64,000 nucleotides of DNA from assembly GCF_000504165.1 (NCBI RefSeq), contig NZ_KI632505.1:62001-126000 (forward strand). The letters are read 5' to 3'. Within the stretch, counting starts at the first letter, position 1; the number at the start of each line of letters is the position of its first letter. The notes beneath the pieces were generated by a model that saw only the letters and a list, made by a program, of their open reading frames with translations, did no database searches and was not told the DNA's origin. The position numbers and the translations under genes are program-made. Positions 15,829 to 24,145 of this stretch are shown piece after piece. The stretch comes from Bacillus sp. FJAT-14578. Lineage in GTDB: Bacteria > Bacillota > Bacilli > Bacillales > Bacillaceae_H.

Positions 15829-17301
15829 CTACCAAATAAGAACAGCGACGATCGTGGCAACGCACATCCCTATCACAACGGGACCGAAGTTCTTCCTCGC
15901 AAGGTCCAATACCGGTACGCCGCAAAATCCTGCAACTGCCACAAGAGAGGACCATGCAATGATTGTCCCTCCCCCAGTCCACACAGAACCGATTTGACCG
16001 ATGGCACCTAATGTACCGGCATCAATTCCGGATGTCGCCATCGCTCCGGATAGAGCGCCTACTAACGGTAATCCTGAAAAACCGGAACCGTCCAATCCTG
16101 TGATGATTCCGACAATTAAAATTAAAAAGGCGGTTACAATTGGAAAATCTGGTATACCAGCTTGAAGAGCTTGATGTTGTGCCGATTGAATCAAATCGAA
16201 TAAAAAGGCTGGTTTCGCCGCATCTTCAGGCAATGATAAAATCGAGCCGGTAAAATCTGAGCTTCCGAGAAAGAAGAAACCGGCAATTGGAATAACGGGA
16301 CCCATCGCACGAAAAGCGAATACAAACCCTTCTGTTAAATGATCGCTAATCTTATCGAGCGCGTCCAATCTTTTAAATGCAACAGATGCCAAAATAAGCA
16401 AGACTGTCGCAACACCACCGATGAAAGCAGCCCCATCTCCACCTTCGAAACCGCCCGATTTAGAGCCAAGCTTCGTAGAAAACATAAAGATCATGACGGC
16501 AAGCAATGATAACGGGACCAAAACGGCGAATAATTTACCCCATTTTTCTGTCTCCTTGTTTTGTGCTGCTCCTTCCATAGCAGCTGCTATCTCATTTTCT
16601 GCAGATTCGACATTAACCATACCGGTAATTGATTGAAGTTCTTGTTCTGCCAATTCACTATTCGGTTTGCGGATTTCCTTTCGGAATAATAAGTAAGACA
16701 TTCCAATTGCAACCCCACCCGTAATTAATGAAAGAAGCAGTACTTTGTCTGCCACAGCCGCTGTTTCAATCCCAGCTGACTTTGCTGTAAGCATTGGTGC
16801 TACTTGCATGATGTAGTCCGAAGATAGTGCCATACCTTGACCTGCAATGGATACCGTAACAGCTGCGGCCATAGCCGGCAAACCTGCCCGGATAGCTGCT
16901 GGTACGAGCAACGCGCAGATTAAAGGCACTGCTGGTGTCGGCCAGAAAAATAATGAAATGACGTATGTCGTTGCTAAAAGTACAAGAAAGGCAACATGTC
17001 CATTTTTCATCACTTTTTGAATAGGAGCAATCATCTTTTCATCTGCTTTCAAATCTTTTAATGATTGCAATAACGCCACCATAAAGGTAATGATGAGAAA
17101 AATGTTAAACAGCTCTTTTGCGGCGACCAAGTTGGCGTTGAACATTGCCTGGAAACCGCTGACAAGCGATCCCTTGTACATACAGGCAACTAAAAACGTT
17201 CCTACAAGTGTAGGAAGAACAACCCCTCTTTTAAACAGCATAGTAATGATGACGACGACAGTTACAGCAGCATACATCCAATGGGCAGCAGTCAAATCCA
17301 A
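15829..17301 (-). CDS. ion-transporter-superfamily permease for an organic anion
   Basis: A 490-residue membrane protein with about 12 hydrophobic segments in two halves. Motifs such as 'FFWPTPAVPLICALLVPAAIRAGLPAMAAAVTVSIAGQGMALSSDYIMQVAPM' and 'GLDGSGFSGLPLVGALSG' fit the IT superfamily of carboxylate permeases (CitMHS/GntP/DctM-like), though I do not recognise the exact subfamily. The start is TTG 17301 after GGATGAAGAG. It is 62 nt downstream of the creatininase-family gene and probably in the same transcript. It is the best candidate for importing the island's substrate. Confidence 0.7.
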   Translation of the reverse strand: MDLTAAHWMYAAVTVVVIITMLFKRGVVLPTLVGTFLVACMYKGSLVSGFQAMFNANLVAAKELFNIFLIITFMVALLQSLKDLKADEKMIAPIQKVMKNGHVAFLVLLATTYVISLFFWPTPAVPLICALLVPAAIRAGLPAMAAAVTVSIAGQGMALSSDYIMQVAPMLTAKSAGIETAAVADKVLLLSLITGGVAIGMSYLLFRKEIRKPNSELAEQELQSITGMVNVESAENEIAAAMEGAAQNKETEKWGKLFAVLVPLSLLAVMIFMFSTKLGSKSGGFEGGDGAAFIGGVATVLLILASVAFKRLDALDKISDHLTEGFVFAFRAMGPVIPIAGFFFLGSSDFTGSILSLPEDAAKPAFLFDLIQSAQHQALQAGIPDFPIVTAFLILIVGIITGLDGSGFSGLPLVGALSGAMATSGIDAGTLGAIGQIGSVWTGGGTIIAWSSLVAVAGFCGVPVLDLARKNFGPVVIGMCVATIVAVLIW

Positions 17302-17363
17302 ATCTCTTCATCCTTTCTCATTTGTTATATTTATTAAAAGAGAAAAGTTCTCTCTCAATACGA

Positions 17364-18132
17364 TTAATAAAGAGATTCTGCTTTTAAATTCAACAGTTGC
17401 TGGAGTTCCTTTGTGAGATTGTCCAATGCTTCCTCTACAATCTGTTGTCCAATTTCCCGGCTCGCTTTTGTTGCGTCTCCAATACACCCGTTAGATGTCA
17501 TTTCTTCATAGCGATAAAATCCTTGAAGGGCTTTTCCAGGTCTCAGCTGTTTCCATCTTCCCGCTTCCTGAATATTTCCCATTGTAATCTTATCAGGGCG
17601 GACGAGATGAGGGGCCAAGTACAAAGCTTCTGAAACTTCCCGTTCACAGCTATGACCAAATAATGGAGATGTAATAAAGCCGGAGATGGCTTTTTTAGCG
17701 GATGCAGTTGTTTTGGCATAGTAGATTTCAACATCCATTTCTTCTGTCAGCATGGCAGATGCAACATTTAATGTTGATTGGTTGCCTCCATGTGAATTGA
17801 GGAATAAAAACTTCTGGATGCCGTGGTGTTTCAAAGATGAAACTATATCTTTTAAAATAGCAATCAACGTAGCCGGCTGCAGGGAAATGGTTCCCGGAAA
17901 ATTCAAGTGATGGGCTGAAACCCCCATATTGACGGTAGGAGTAACAACAGCATGCGGGAACAATCTTTCCCCTAGTTTTTCAGCCATCTTTTCAGCCAGC
18001 ACGGCATCACAGCTCTCTGTCATATGGGGACCGTGCTGTTCATGAGCTCCGATAGGAATGATGGCGAGCTCTACCGTTTTTAGTGCTGCTTCTACCTCTT
18101 CCCACGTCATACTTGTTAATACATACGATTTC
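17364..18132 (-). CDS. creatininase-family metal-dependent amidohydrolase
   Basis: A protein of about 255 residues with the family ligands E32 and H34 ('GAHEQHGPHM'), D43 ('TESCDAV'), H115 ('NSHGGN') and E166 ('GHSCEREVSE'). Relatives include creatininase, the FAPy-riboside hydrolase ArfB and the mycofactocin peptidase MftE; the NSHGGN form favours the latter two over creatininase itself. ATG 18132 follows AGGTGA by 6 nt. Both a GntR-type operator (18246) and a cre-like site (18154-18168) lie immediately upstream. It would hydrolyse an amide or cyclic amide in the island pathway (inference). Confidence 0.8.
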
Positions 18133-18153
18133 ATCGCATTCACCTGCCTGGTT

Positions 18154-18168
18154 TTTGATAGCGCTTTC
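18154..18168. promoter_or_regulatory. cre site (CcpA) before the creatininase-permease operon
   Basis: On the minus strand TTGAAAGCGCTATCA matches the cre consensus WTGNAANCGNWNNCW at every defined position. It lies about 25 nt before the start codon, where CcpA would block transcription when glucose is present. Confidence 0.7.
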
Positions 18169-18245
18169 AATAATGATTGCTTGGTTACATCGTCCTGCAC
18201 GAGCCTGGAGATACGTATAGAAATACATTTTCATCTGATAGGTAT

Positions 18246-18260
18246 TTTGTATACCGTTAA
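18246..18260. promoter_or_regulatory. GntR-type operator, site f (creatininase-permease operon)
   Basis: TTTGTATACCGTTAA contains the GTATACC core. It is in the gap between the ferredoxin 2 stop and the creatininase start. Confidence 0.65.
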
Positions 18261-18280
18261 AGTTTAAAAAAATAAACCCC

Positions 18281-18610
18281 TTATTCAGATACAGCTATGC
18301 TTGACTTCTTTTGCGGTTTAATAGAGATTTCTTGAGATAATTCGATATCTTGTTGAACGGTGAATTGACAGGCTAAGCGGAATCCCTCTTCAACCTTATC
18401 TCCCAGCATCTTTTTTTCCTTCCAGTTTGGGGGTGCCAATCCTTCTGCTCCTGCGATGATCTGGCATGAGCATTTCGTGCATCTGCCCATTCCACATCCA
18501 TACTTCAATTCCGGAAATTGGCGAGTGCCGGCTAAAACAACCAAATTGGCATTCTCTTTTACCTCTTGTTCCACAATAGTTCCATCCACATGCAATGTCA
18601 CTTTTGGCAT
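18281..18610 (-). CDS. 2Fe-2S ferredoxin, GntR-island copy 2
   Basis: A 109-residue ferredoxin with ligands in 'KYGCGMGRCTKCSCQ' (C39-x4-C44-x2-C47) and a fourth in 'FRLACQF' (~C83). Its charge pattern and length differ from copy 1 and identity looks low outside the cluster, so the two may serve different partners. It precedes the creatininase-permease operon in the same direction. Confidence 0.85.
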   Translation of the reverse strand: MPKVTLHVDGTIVEQEVKENANLVVLAGTRQFPELKYGCGMGRCTKCSCQIIAGAEGLAPPNWKEKKMLGDKVEEGFRLACQFTVQQDIELSQEISIKPQKKSSIAVSE

Positions 18611-18930
18611 ACAATCACTCCTCTTCCATTTTTCTGAAAATTATGAAATTTTATTAAATTATAAACTACCTTTCTTGGAAAAGTAAACCTCCTTTTTGAC
18701 GTTTAAAACATTTTTACTAAGGAGCGATGCGTTCTTCTATATTTCTTATTATACAAAACCTCCTTTATCTTTCCCTATATTTGTCAGAAAAACTGACATA
18801 TTATTTAAGTTATATTATTCTCTCTATTTTCCGATAGTCCTTTTAATGCAGAATTTAAAAATTAATTAAAAATTTAGAAAATAATATTGAACATATAAGA
18901 TTAATAGTATAAACTAATCAATAAAAGAAT
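18611..18930. other. AT-rich region without a gene before ferredoxin 2
   Basis: I see no ORF with a ribosome site. The only marked signal is the operator at its right edge (18932-18948). Confidence 0.5.
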
Positions 18931-18931
18931 A

Positions 18932-18948
18932 TGGTATACAATATGCCA
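18932..18948. promoter_or_regulatory. GntR-type operator, site g
   Basis: TGGTATACAATATGCCA differs by one base from the perfect dyad of site a. It lies between ferredoxin 2 (leftward) and the 111-aa gene (rightward) and could serve both. Confidence 0.7.
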
Positions 18949-19110
18949 TTAGAAGTGGTGGTGAACGCAAATCCAATCTAAAAAACATGAATCTTATTTT
19001 CCCCTCATTTTATATCCTTATTTAAAATCACCAAGAATCAATCATTCATTTCATCCAGCAAAAAAATCGTTTAATGAGGAAGACCATTATTATATGAAGG
19101 AGTGTTGAAC

Positions 19111-19446
19111 ATGGAAAAATATATTGTATTAACAAATAAAGACACATTTCAAACAGTAATCGATAACGAAGGATTAGAGCCTGTTGAAACGTATCATTTC
19201 TATTTTTTCGATAACTTGAAAGCAAAGTATACAATCGCCAAAGTACTTGATGACAATATTAAAATTCAACTGTTTGAAACATATGAAGGGAAAGACTATG
19301 TGAACCATATTCGAGTGAAGTTTTTTGAAACATTCAACACAATTGAAGGAGCACGTGAAGAATTAAATGAAATTGTCAAAGCATCCGGCAACAGCGAAGA
19401 TTCCAAATACTCCAAACTCGTCAAATCGGAGCATGCAGCTGTATAA
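19111..19446 (+). CDS. uncharacterised 111-aa protein in the GntR island
   Basis: I do not recognise this family with certainty. The protein is soluble, beta/alpha mixed and acidic: 'MEKYIVLTNKDTFQTV', 'ETYHFYFFDNLKAKYTIAKVLD', 'KDYVNHIRVKFFETFNTIEGAREELNEIV', with a charged tail. ATG 19111 follows GAAGGAG by 8 nt. The site g operator lies about 165 nt upstream, so it probably belongs to the regulon. Its size and repeated aromatic strands resemble small accessory or coupling subunits of oxygenases, but that is only a guess from context. A strong hairpin follows. Confidence 0.65.
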   Translation: MEKYIVLTNKDTFQTVIDNEGLEPVETYHFYFFDNLKAKYTIAKVLDDNIKIQLFETYEGKDYVNHIRVKFFETFNTIEGAREELNEIVKASGNSEDSKYSKLVKSEHAAV

Positions 19447-19447
19447 G

Positions 19448-19512
19448 ACTATATAGATTGATTTAGAAAACGGGGCATGACCAAAGAATGGTTATGCCCC
19501 GTTTTCTAAATC
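19448..19512 (+). repeat. hairpin repeat, copy 3, serving as terminator
   Basis: CTATATAG is followed by GATTTAGAAAACGGGGCAT...ATGCCCCGTTTTCTAAATC (19460-19512), a 19-bp stem around a CCAAAGAATGG loop. It shares boundary word and loop with the copies at 13061 and 55428 while the stem differs. Confidence 0.8.
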
Positions 19513-19618
19513 AAAATTTGTATGTTATTTCACTAAGGTATCTTATTATTTGAACAAGGAATATTAAGATACAATTTGTTCGTACTGCAGCTAGATTTCT
19601 TGCACCCAAAACCTCCGT

Positions 19619-20335
19619 TTATCCTTCACCATTTTGCTTATTTTCTCTGTAACAAACGGCTGCCTTATAACAGGGATGAATATCTAACGATTTAATTACC
19701 CATTTTTTTAATAGATTATTTTCATCTTTTATACCGACATGTGATTCTAATACATCAAATGATTGTAAAGGATGTGATAATCCTTTGCCAATCCCCTTAA
19801 CTAATGCTTCTTTGCGTACCCAAATCTCATAAAAAAAAGCACGTCGCTTGGAGTATTCAAATTTTAGGAGTGCTTGTTTTTCCCTATCAGTAAAAATACA
19901 CTCGATAATAGGAACAAAATTAAATGAGTGATTTTCGAATTCAATATCGACTCCTACAACTTTACCATTGCCCACAGCTATGCAAACATAATTATGAGAA
20001 TGAGAAAGATTAAATGAAATACCTCTTGACTGAACCTCGTTTAAATACGGCTTACCATAAAGGCTATAATTAAACATAATATTTTCAGGGCAATTATTCA
20101 TGTACTGCCCCAATATCCATCTTAATAAACCACGGCTGACCATGTAACGCGTTTGATCGCTCTGAAACAAAAATTGTTTTGCACGCTCTACCTCATCGAA
20201 GGAGAGACATTTTGTTATCCTGTTAGTTATCCAGAGTGGCTGATCCAAACTACCAAACCAAACATCTAAACCAGGAGTAATTTCTCTTTTTACTAAAATC
20301 TTTTCCAGTTGTATTAATTGTATTAGTGAATTCAC
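19619..20335 (-). CDS. 4'-phosphopantetheinyl transferase, Sfp type
   Basis: A 238-residue PPTase with the paired motifs 'GVDIEF' (Mg2+ ligands) and 'FYEIWVRKEALVKGIGKGL' (W-x-x-K-E-A-x-x-K). 'SFNLSHSHNYVCIAV' is the usual substrate-binding strand. It transfers the phosphopantetheine arm of CoA to the PCP and ACP of the adjacent synthase. The start is GTG 20335 after GGAGG. It closes the NRPS-PKS locus. Confidence 0.9.
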   Translation of the reverse strand: MNSLIQLIQLEKILVKREITPGLDVWFGSLDQPLWITNRITKCLSFDEVERAKQFLFQSDQTRYMVSRGLLRWILGQYMNNCPENIMFNYSLYGKPYLNEVQSRGISFNLSHSHNYVCIAVGNGKVVGVDIEFENHSFNFVPIIECIFTDREKQALLKFEYSKRRAFFYEIWVRKEALVKGIGKGLSHPLQSFDVLESHVGIKDENNLLKKWVIKSLDIHPCYKAAVCYRENKQNGEG

Positions 20336-20556
20336 ATCTTTACCTCCAATAGAACGTTAATTCACTAGTCATAACATCTAACAAAATAAAAAAATGATTT
20401 CCCAGCAGCATATGTAAATCGGAATCCTCCTTAGTCATTTCTCTCCATTATGAATACGTTGGCTGTTATATCGCACTTCAGGCATGATTGGAATGTATGG
20501 ATCGGACATATAACGACTCGGCACAAGAATGATCATATAGGGAAAAGTCCTGTAGA

Positions 20557-20582
20557 AGAAAGGCAGCTTATGCTGCCTTTCT
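20557..20582 (-). terminator. hairpin after the PKS gene
   Basis: AGAAAGGCAGC-TTAT-GCTGCCTTTCT is a perfect 11-bp stem with a 4-nt loop, about 70 nt past the PKS stop. The following minus-strand sequence is pyrimidine-rich but not a pure T run. Confidence 0.65.
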
Positions 20583-20651
20583 AACATTCCATTCCTATAT
20601 ACTTGATTCGCCCAACGTGTTTCCTCTACCTGAACAGGAAATCCATTCAAC

Positions 20652-23600
20652 TCAATGATGATTTGGTACCGCCACTAAAGAGAGACTCTTTTCGATCTCG
20701 CGGGAAATCATTTGCAGATTCGCAGCCGTACTAAAAATCGAATAGTGGTTGCCAGGAACACGAACAACATTCCAGTTACCAGTAAGATAATCTTTCCATT
20801 CTTCTTTCCTAATTTCTAATGTACCCAGGTATTTCATTAGCTGATGAAGAGATGCTTCTGTCTCCACCGCATCAAACATCAATACATTTCCGTCAAATTG
20901 CTTTTGCGGTCTATACTTTTGAAGCATTTGAATGTTCATGCACCATATTTCGAAAAACTGCTTTACATCTCTTTGTGCAAACGCTTTTGGAATCACATTT
21001 AAATGGTAGAAGGACTCAACCATTTCATCCAAAGATTGCCCTTCTAGTCGTGCTACTGTATTTTCGTCCAATCTCATCTCTGGCTTAAAAAATGTATTCA
21101 CCATAATAGGGAAAGCCTTTAGGAAATGTTCTCTATCTATGTTTTGGCTGTTATAGGTAGAAGGAACAAAACTATCAATCATAATGAGATTAGACACTTG
21201 CTCCCCTGTATTTTGCAATTGCAAAGCAACCTCCAGAGCAACATTCCCGCCAAACGAATAGCCTCCAATGAGATACGGCCCCTTTGGCTGCACTTTACGA
21301 ATTTCGGAAACGTAACGCTTAGCGAGTTGTTCTATGCTTAAAAACGGTGAATCCAGCAACTCAGCAGGGAACTGGATTCCGTATAACGAAGGGTGTTCCT
21401 TCAGGTGACCAGCGAGTTGATAGTAAACCATAATGGTACCGCCGGCCGGATGAATTAAAAATAAGTTCTCTGGATATGTCCCCTCTTTGATTTTCCAAAT
21501 GGTCTGGTTGGAGGCCGGATTGAAAAGACTATGAGTCTGATGTTGAATCCGAATATGTTCAATCAACCTGTTCAAGGTCGAGTGAACCATAAAATCTTCC
21601 AAAGACACATTTACATTTAGTTGACTCTTTATATCGGATATAATCTCTATCGAGGTCAATGAGTCCCCGTCAAGATTAAGAAAGAAGTCGTCATCCGGAT
21701 GGATATCCTCGATATCTAAACATTTTTTCCATATGTCTGTCATTTGTTCTTCAATAGAATGTTTGTTTTCTGTCTGAATATCGCCCGAAGGCTGCAGCTT
21801 TTCCTTTCCCTCATTGGAATCAAAATCAATCCAAAACCGTTTTTTGTCAAACGGATACGTTGGCAACGGAATGCGTCCGACTGCTTGATGCTGATATAAC
21901 AGCGACCAGTCCACTGTCGTTCCGAATGTCCATGCCGTTCCAATACAATCTAAAAATCCGGCTGCCGGAGAATTTGTTTTGTCTACAAATGGAACCGAAA
22001 TCATGGTTACTTCTTTATCAAGTCGGTTTTCAGATACTCCTCGAGATGCCGAAACGTTCCACTCCTGCATCCAATCGTTATGCGGATCAGAGATTACCTC
22101 TTGAATCTTTCTTCCTCCAGATGCAATCACTTCCATTCTCGGGAGTTTAGGAATGACTGTTTTTCCGTATCCTATGTCGTACAACTTATTCACAAAAATA
22201 TCAATTACCGTGTCCGTGTCACATACTTCTGCAACGGATGCCGCGATATAATCAGAAATAGGATCGTTGCAGTAAATTTTTGTTGGACGAATACCCAAAT
22301 CCATCAGCAATTTCACCAATGCATGAAGGCAGATAAAGCGAACAAGAACATCTTCCCTGGAGGAATTAAAGTCTTCTTGTACAGATTCCAATAAATTCAT
22401 TTTCAACGTTTTTAGACCGGTTGTTTTTTCAACTAGTTGAATAAGTTCATTCACTTTGCAGCGATATGCCGACAATTCGTTATATAATTGACGATAATAC
22501 CATCGAGTTGCTGTTGCTGAAATGGAAAATGCATAAGGCTTTAAATCAGCTTCGGACACCTTATTCATCCGCTCACCAAACTTATTCGTAAATCCATTCA
22601 ATACTTCACCTTTTCCTTGGAAAATCAAGTAGGTTCGTGTATCAAACTCTTTTCGTCCAACTGCCAGCGTGTAGGCTATATCCGATAAAGCATGCTCTGG
22701 ATGTGTTTCGATGTGCTGATGCAGCTGCTCGATCAGTTGATTTACCTTATCTTCAGTTTTACCCGACAAAACGAGAAGATATGGTCCTGATTGAGGTTCC
22801 GTTATCGTTTGCGGACCTTTCTGTAAGATCGCGTGGGCATTGGTCCCTCCCATCCCTAAAGAACTGACGCCTGCATAAGTGATCGGGCTTTCCTCACTTC
22901 TCCTCTGCAGTGATTGATTAACATAAAATGGGCTATTCTCAAAATCGATTTTTTTATTCGGAGTTTCATAATGAATACTTCTAGGAATGATATTTTCCTT
23001 TAACACCATTGTTGTTTTAATCACATTCGCGATACCGGCGGCAGCATCCAAATGGCCGATATTCGGCTTAACCGAACCGATCGCGCAAAATTGTTTTTTA
23101 TCAGTCGAAAAAGCATCTGTTAATGCCTTGATTTCGATTGGATCACCCAAGGAAGTACCTGTTCCATGCGTTTCAATGTATTCGATGTCTTCTGGAGCAA
23201 TGCCTGCCAGTTCAATCGCCTCACGAATGGCCTTCGCTTGGCCTGACGGACTTGGTGCGGTGAATCCGATTTTTAATCGTCCGTCATTATTAATTGCTGT
23301 GCTTTTGATGATAGTGTGAATGGTATCACGATCCTCCAACGCCTTTTCAAGCGGCTTTAACAGGATAATACCGCATCCGTTTCCTTTCACTGTTCCGGTA
23401 GCCTTGTCATCAAATGCTCTGCAGGAACCGTCTTTGGATAAAGTGCCGCCTTCTTTATACAAATACCCTGTATGCTGTGGAACGGTAATGCTTACTCCGC
23501 CAGCTAAAGCCATTTCACATTCGCCGTTGATTAAACTTTGGCAGGCAGCATGAACGGCTACTAAAGATGAGGAGCACGCTGTCTGAATGGACATACTAGG

Positions 23601-24116
23601 GCCAGTCAAATTAAGCTTATATGAAACACGCGTACATAAAAAATCTTTATCATTTCCAAGCATTACGGGATAACTTAAAATATCTTTCCCATATTCTTTG
23701 CTTTGGCTTATATTACGAAGCAAATAAGTACTCGGACTCATGCTGCCATATACCCCAATATTTTGAGGGGAAGAACTCGAAGGATACCCGGAAACCTCCA
23801 ATGCCTCCCATGCACATTCCAAAAACACTCTTTGCTGTGGATCCGTCAATTTTGCATCGTTAGGCGTGAATTCAAAAAAATCAGCATCAAAATATTCAAC
23901 ATCATCTAATACAGCTCCGCGGGTAACATAGTCATCCATAAGATATAACTCTTCGTTTATCCCTGATTCTTTCAATTCTTTTTCGTTAAACGTGTGGACC
24001 AATTCCTTTTCTGCCACAAGATGATCCCAGAATTGACGCGGCGTTTTCGCTCCAGGAAATCTGCAAGCCATTCCAATAATGGCGATATCGGTGAATTCAG
24101 ATTCAAATGTACTCAC
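20652..24116 (-). CDS. polyketide synthase module KS - degenerate AT - ACP - TE
   Basis: A protein of about 1154 residues. KS (~10-430) has C181 in 'QTACSSSL', H317 in 'ETHGTGT' and H355 in 'NIGHLDAA'. Residues ~440-760 occupy the acyltransferase place and end in the typical post-AT linker ('VDWSLLY...RIPLPTYPFDKKRFW'), yet the GHSxGE nucleophile motif is replaced by 'YCNDPISDYIAAS', so this AT is probably inactive. ACP (~785-855) has S819 in 'NLDGDSLTSIE'. TE (~885-1150) has S954 in 'GGYSFGGN', D981 and H1124 in 'GNHYS'. Extender loading would need a trans-acting AT such as FabD. GTG 24116 follows GGAGG; a TTG at 24137 is possible. Confidence 0.88.
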   Translation of the reverse strand: MSTFESEFTDIAIIGMACRFPGAKTPRQFWDHLVAEKELVHTFNEKELKESGINEELYLMDDYVTRGAVLDDVEYFDADFFEFTPNDAKLTDPQQRVFLECAWEALEVSGYPSSSSPQNIGVYGSMSPSTYLLRNISQSKEYGKDILSYPVMLGNDKDFLCTRVSYKLNLTGPSMSIQTACSSSLVAVHAACQSLINGECEMALAGGVSITVPQHTGYLYKEGGTLSKDGSCRAFDDKATGTVKGNGCGIILLKPLEKALEDRDTIHTIIKSTAINNDGRLKIGFTAPSPSGQAKAIREAIELAGIAPEDIEYIETHGTGTSLGDPIEIKALTDAFSTDKKQFCAIGSVKPNIGHLDAAAGIANVIKTTMVLKENIIPRSIHYETPNKKIDFENSPFYVNQSLQRRSEESPITYAGVSSLGMGGTNAHAILQKGPQTITEPQSGPYLLVLSGKTEDKVNQLIEQLHQHIETHPEHALSDIAYTLAVGRKEFDTRTYLIFQGKGEVLNGFTNKFGERMNKVSEADLKPYAFSISATATRWYYRQLYNELSAYRCKVNELIQLVEKTTGLKTLKMNLLESVQEDFNSSREDVLVRFICLHALVKLLMDLGIRPTKIYCNDPISDYIAASVAEVCDTDTVIDIFVNKLYDIGYGKTVIPKLPRMEVIASGGRKIQEVISDPHNDWMQEWNVSASRGVSENRLDKEVTMISVPFVDKTNSPAAGFLDCIGTAWTFGTTVDWSLLYQHQAVGRIPLPTYPFDKKRFWIDFDSNEGKEKLQPSGDIQTENKHSIEEQMTDIWKKCLDIEDIHPDDDFFLNLDGDSLTSIEIISDIKSQLNVNVSLEDFMVHSTLNRLIEHIRIQHQTHSLFNPASNQTIWKIKEGTYPENLFLIHPAGGTIMVYYQLAGHLKEHPSLYGIQFPAELLDSPFLSIEQLAKRYVSEIRKVQPKGPYLIGGYSFGGNVALEVALQLQNTGEQVSNLIMIDSFVPSTYNSQNIDREHFLKAFPIMVNTFFKPEMRLDENTVARLEGQSLDEMVESFYHLNVIPKAFAQRDVKQFFEIWCMNIQMLQKYRPQKQFDGNVLMFDAVETEASLHQLMKYLGTLEIRKEEWKDYLTGNWNVVRVPGNHYSIFSTAANLQMISREIEKSLSLVAVPNHH

Positions 24117-24145
24117 TTTCGTATTCCTCCACTCCAAAAGTTATT

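Noticed and set aside
16149..16160. CTGGTATACCAG palindrome matching the GntR operator core
   Set aside because: It lies inside the permease coding sequence and encodes A-G-I-P; probably chance, so not counted as an operator.
20435..20650. 71-aa leftward ORF between the PKS and PPTase genes
   Set aside because: It starts at a TTG without ribosome site right after the PKS stop, and a perfect 11-bp terminator-like hairpin (20557-20582) lies inside it. Possible but not supported.
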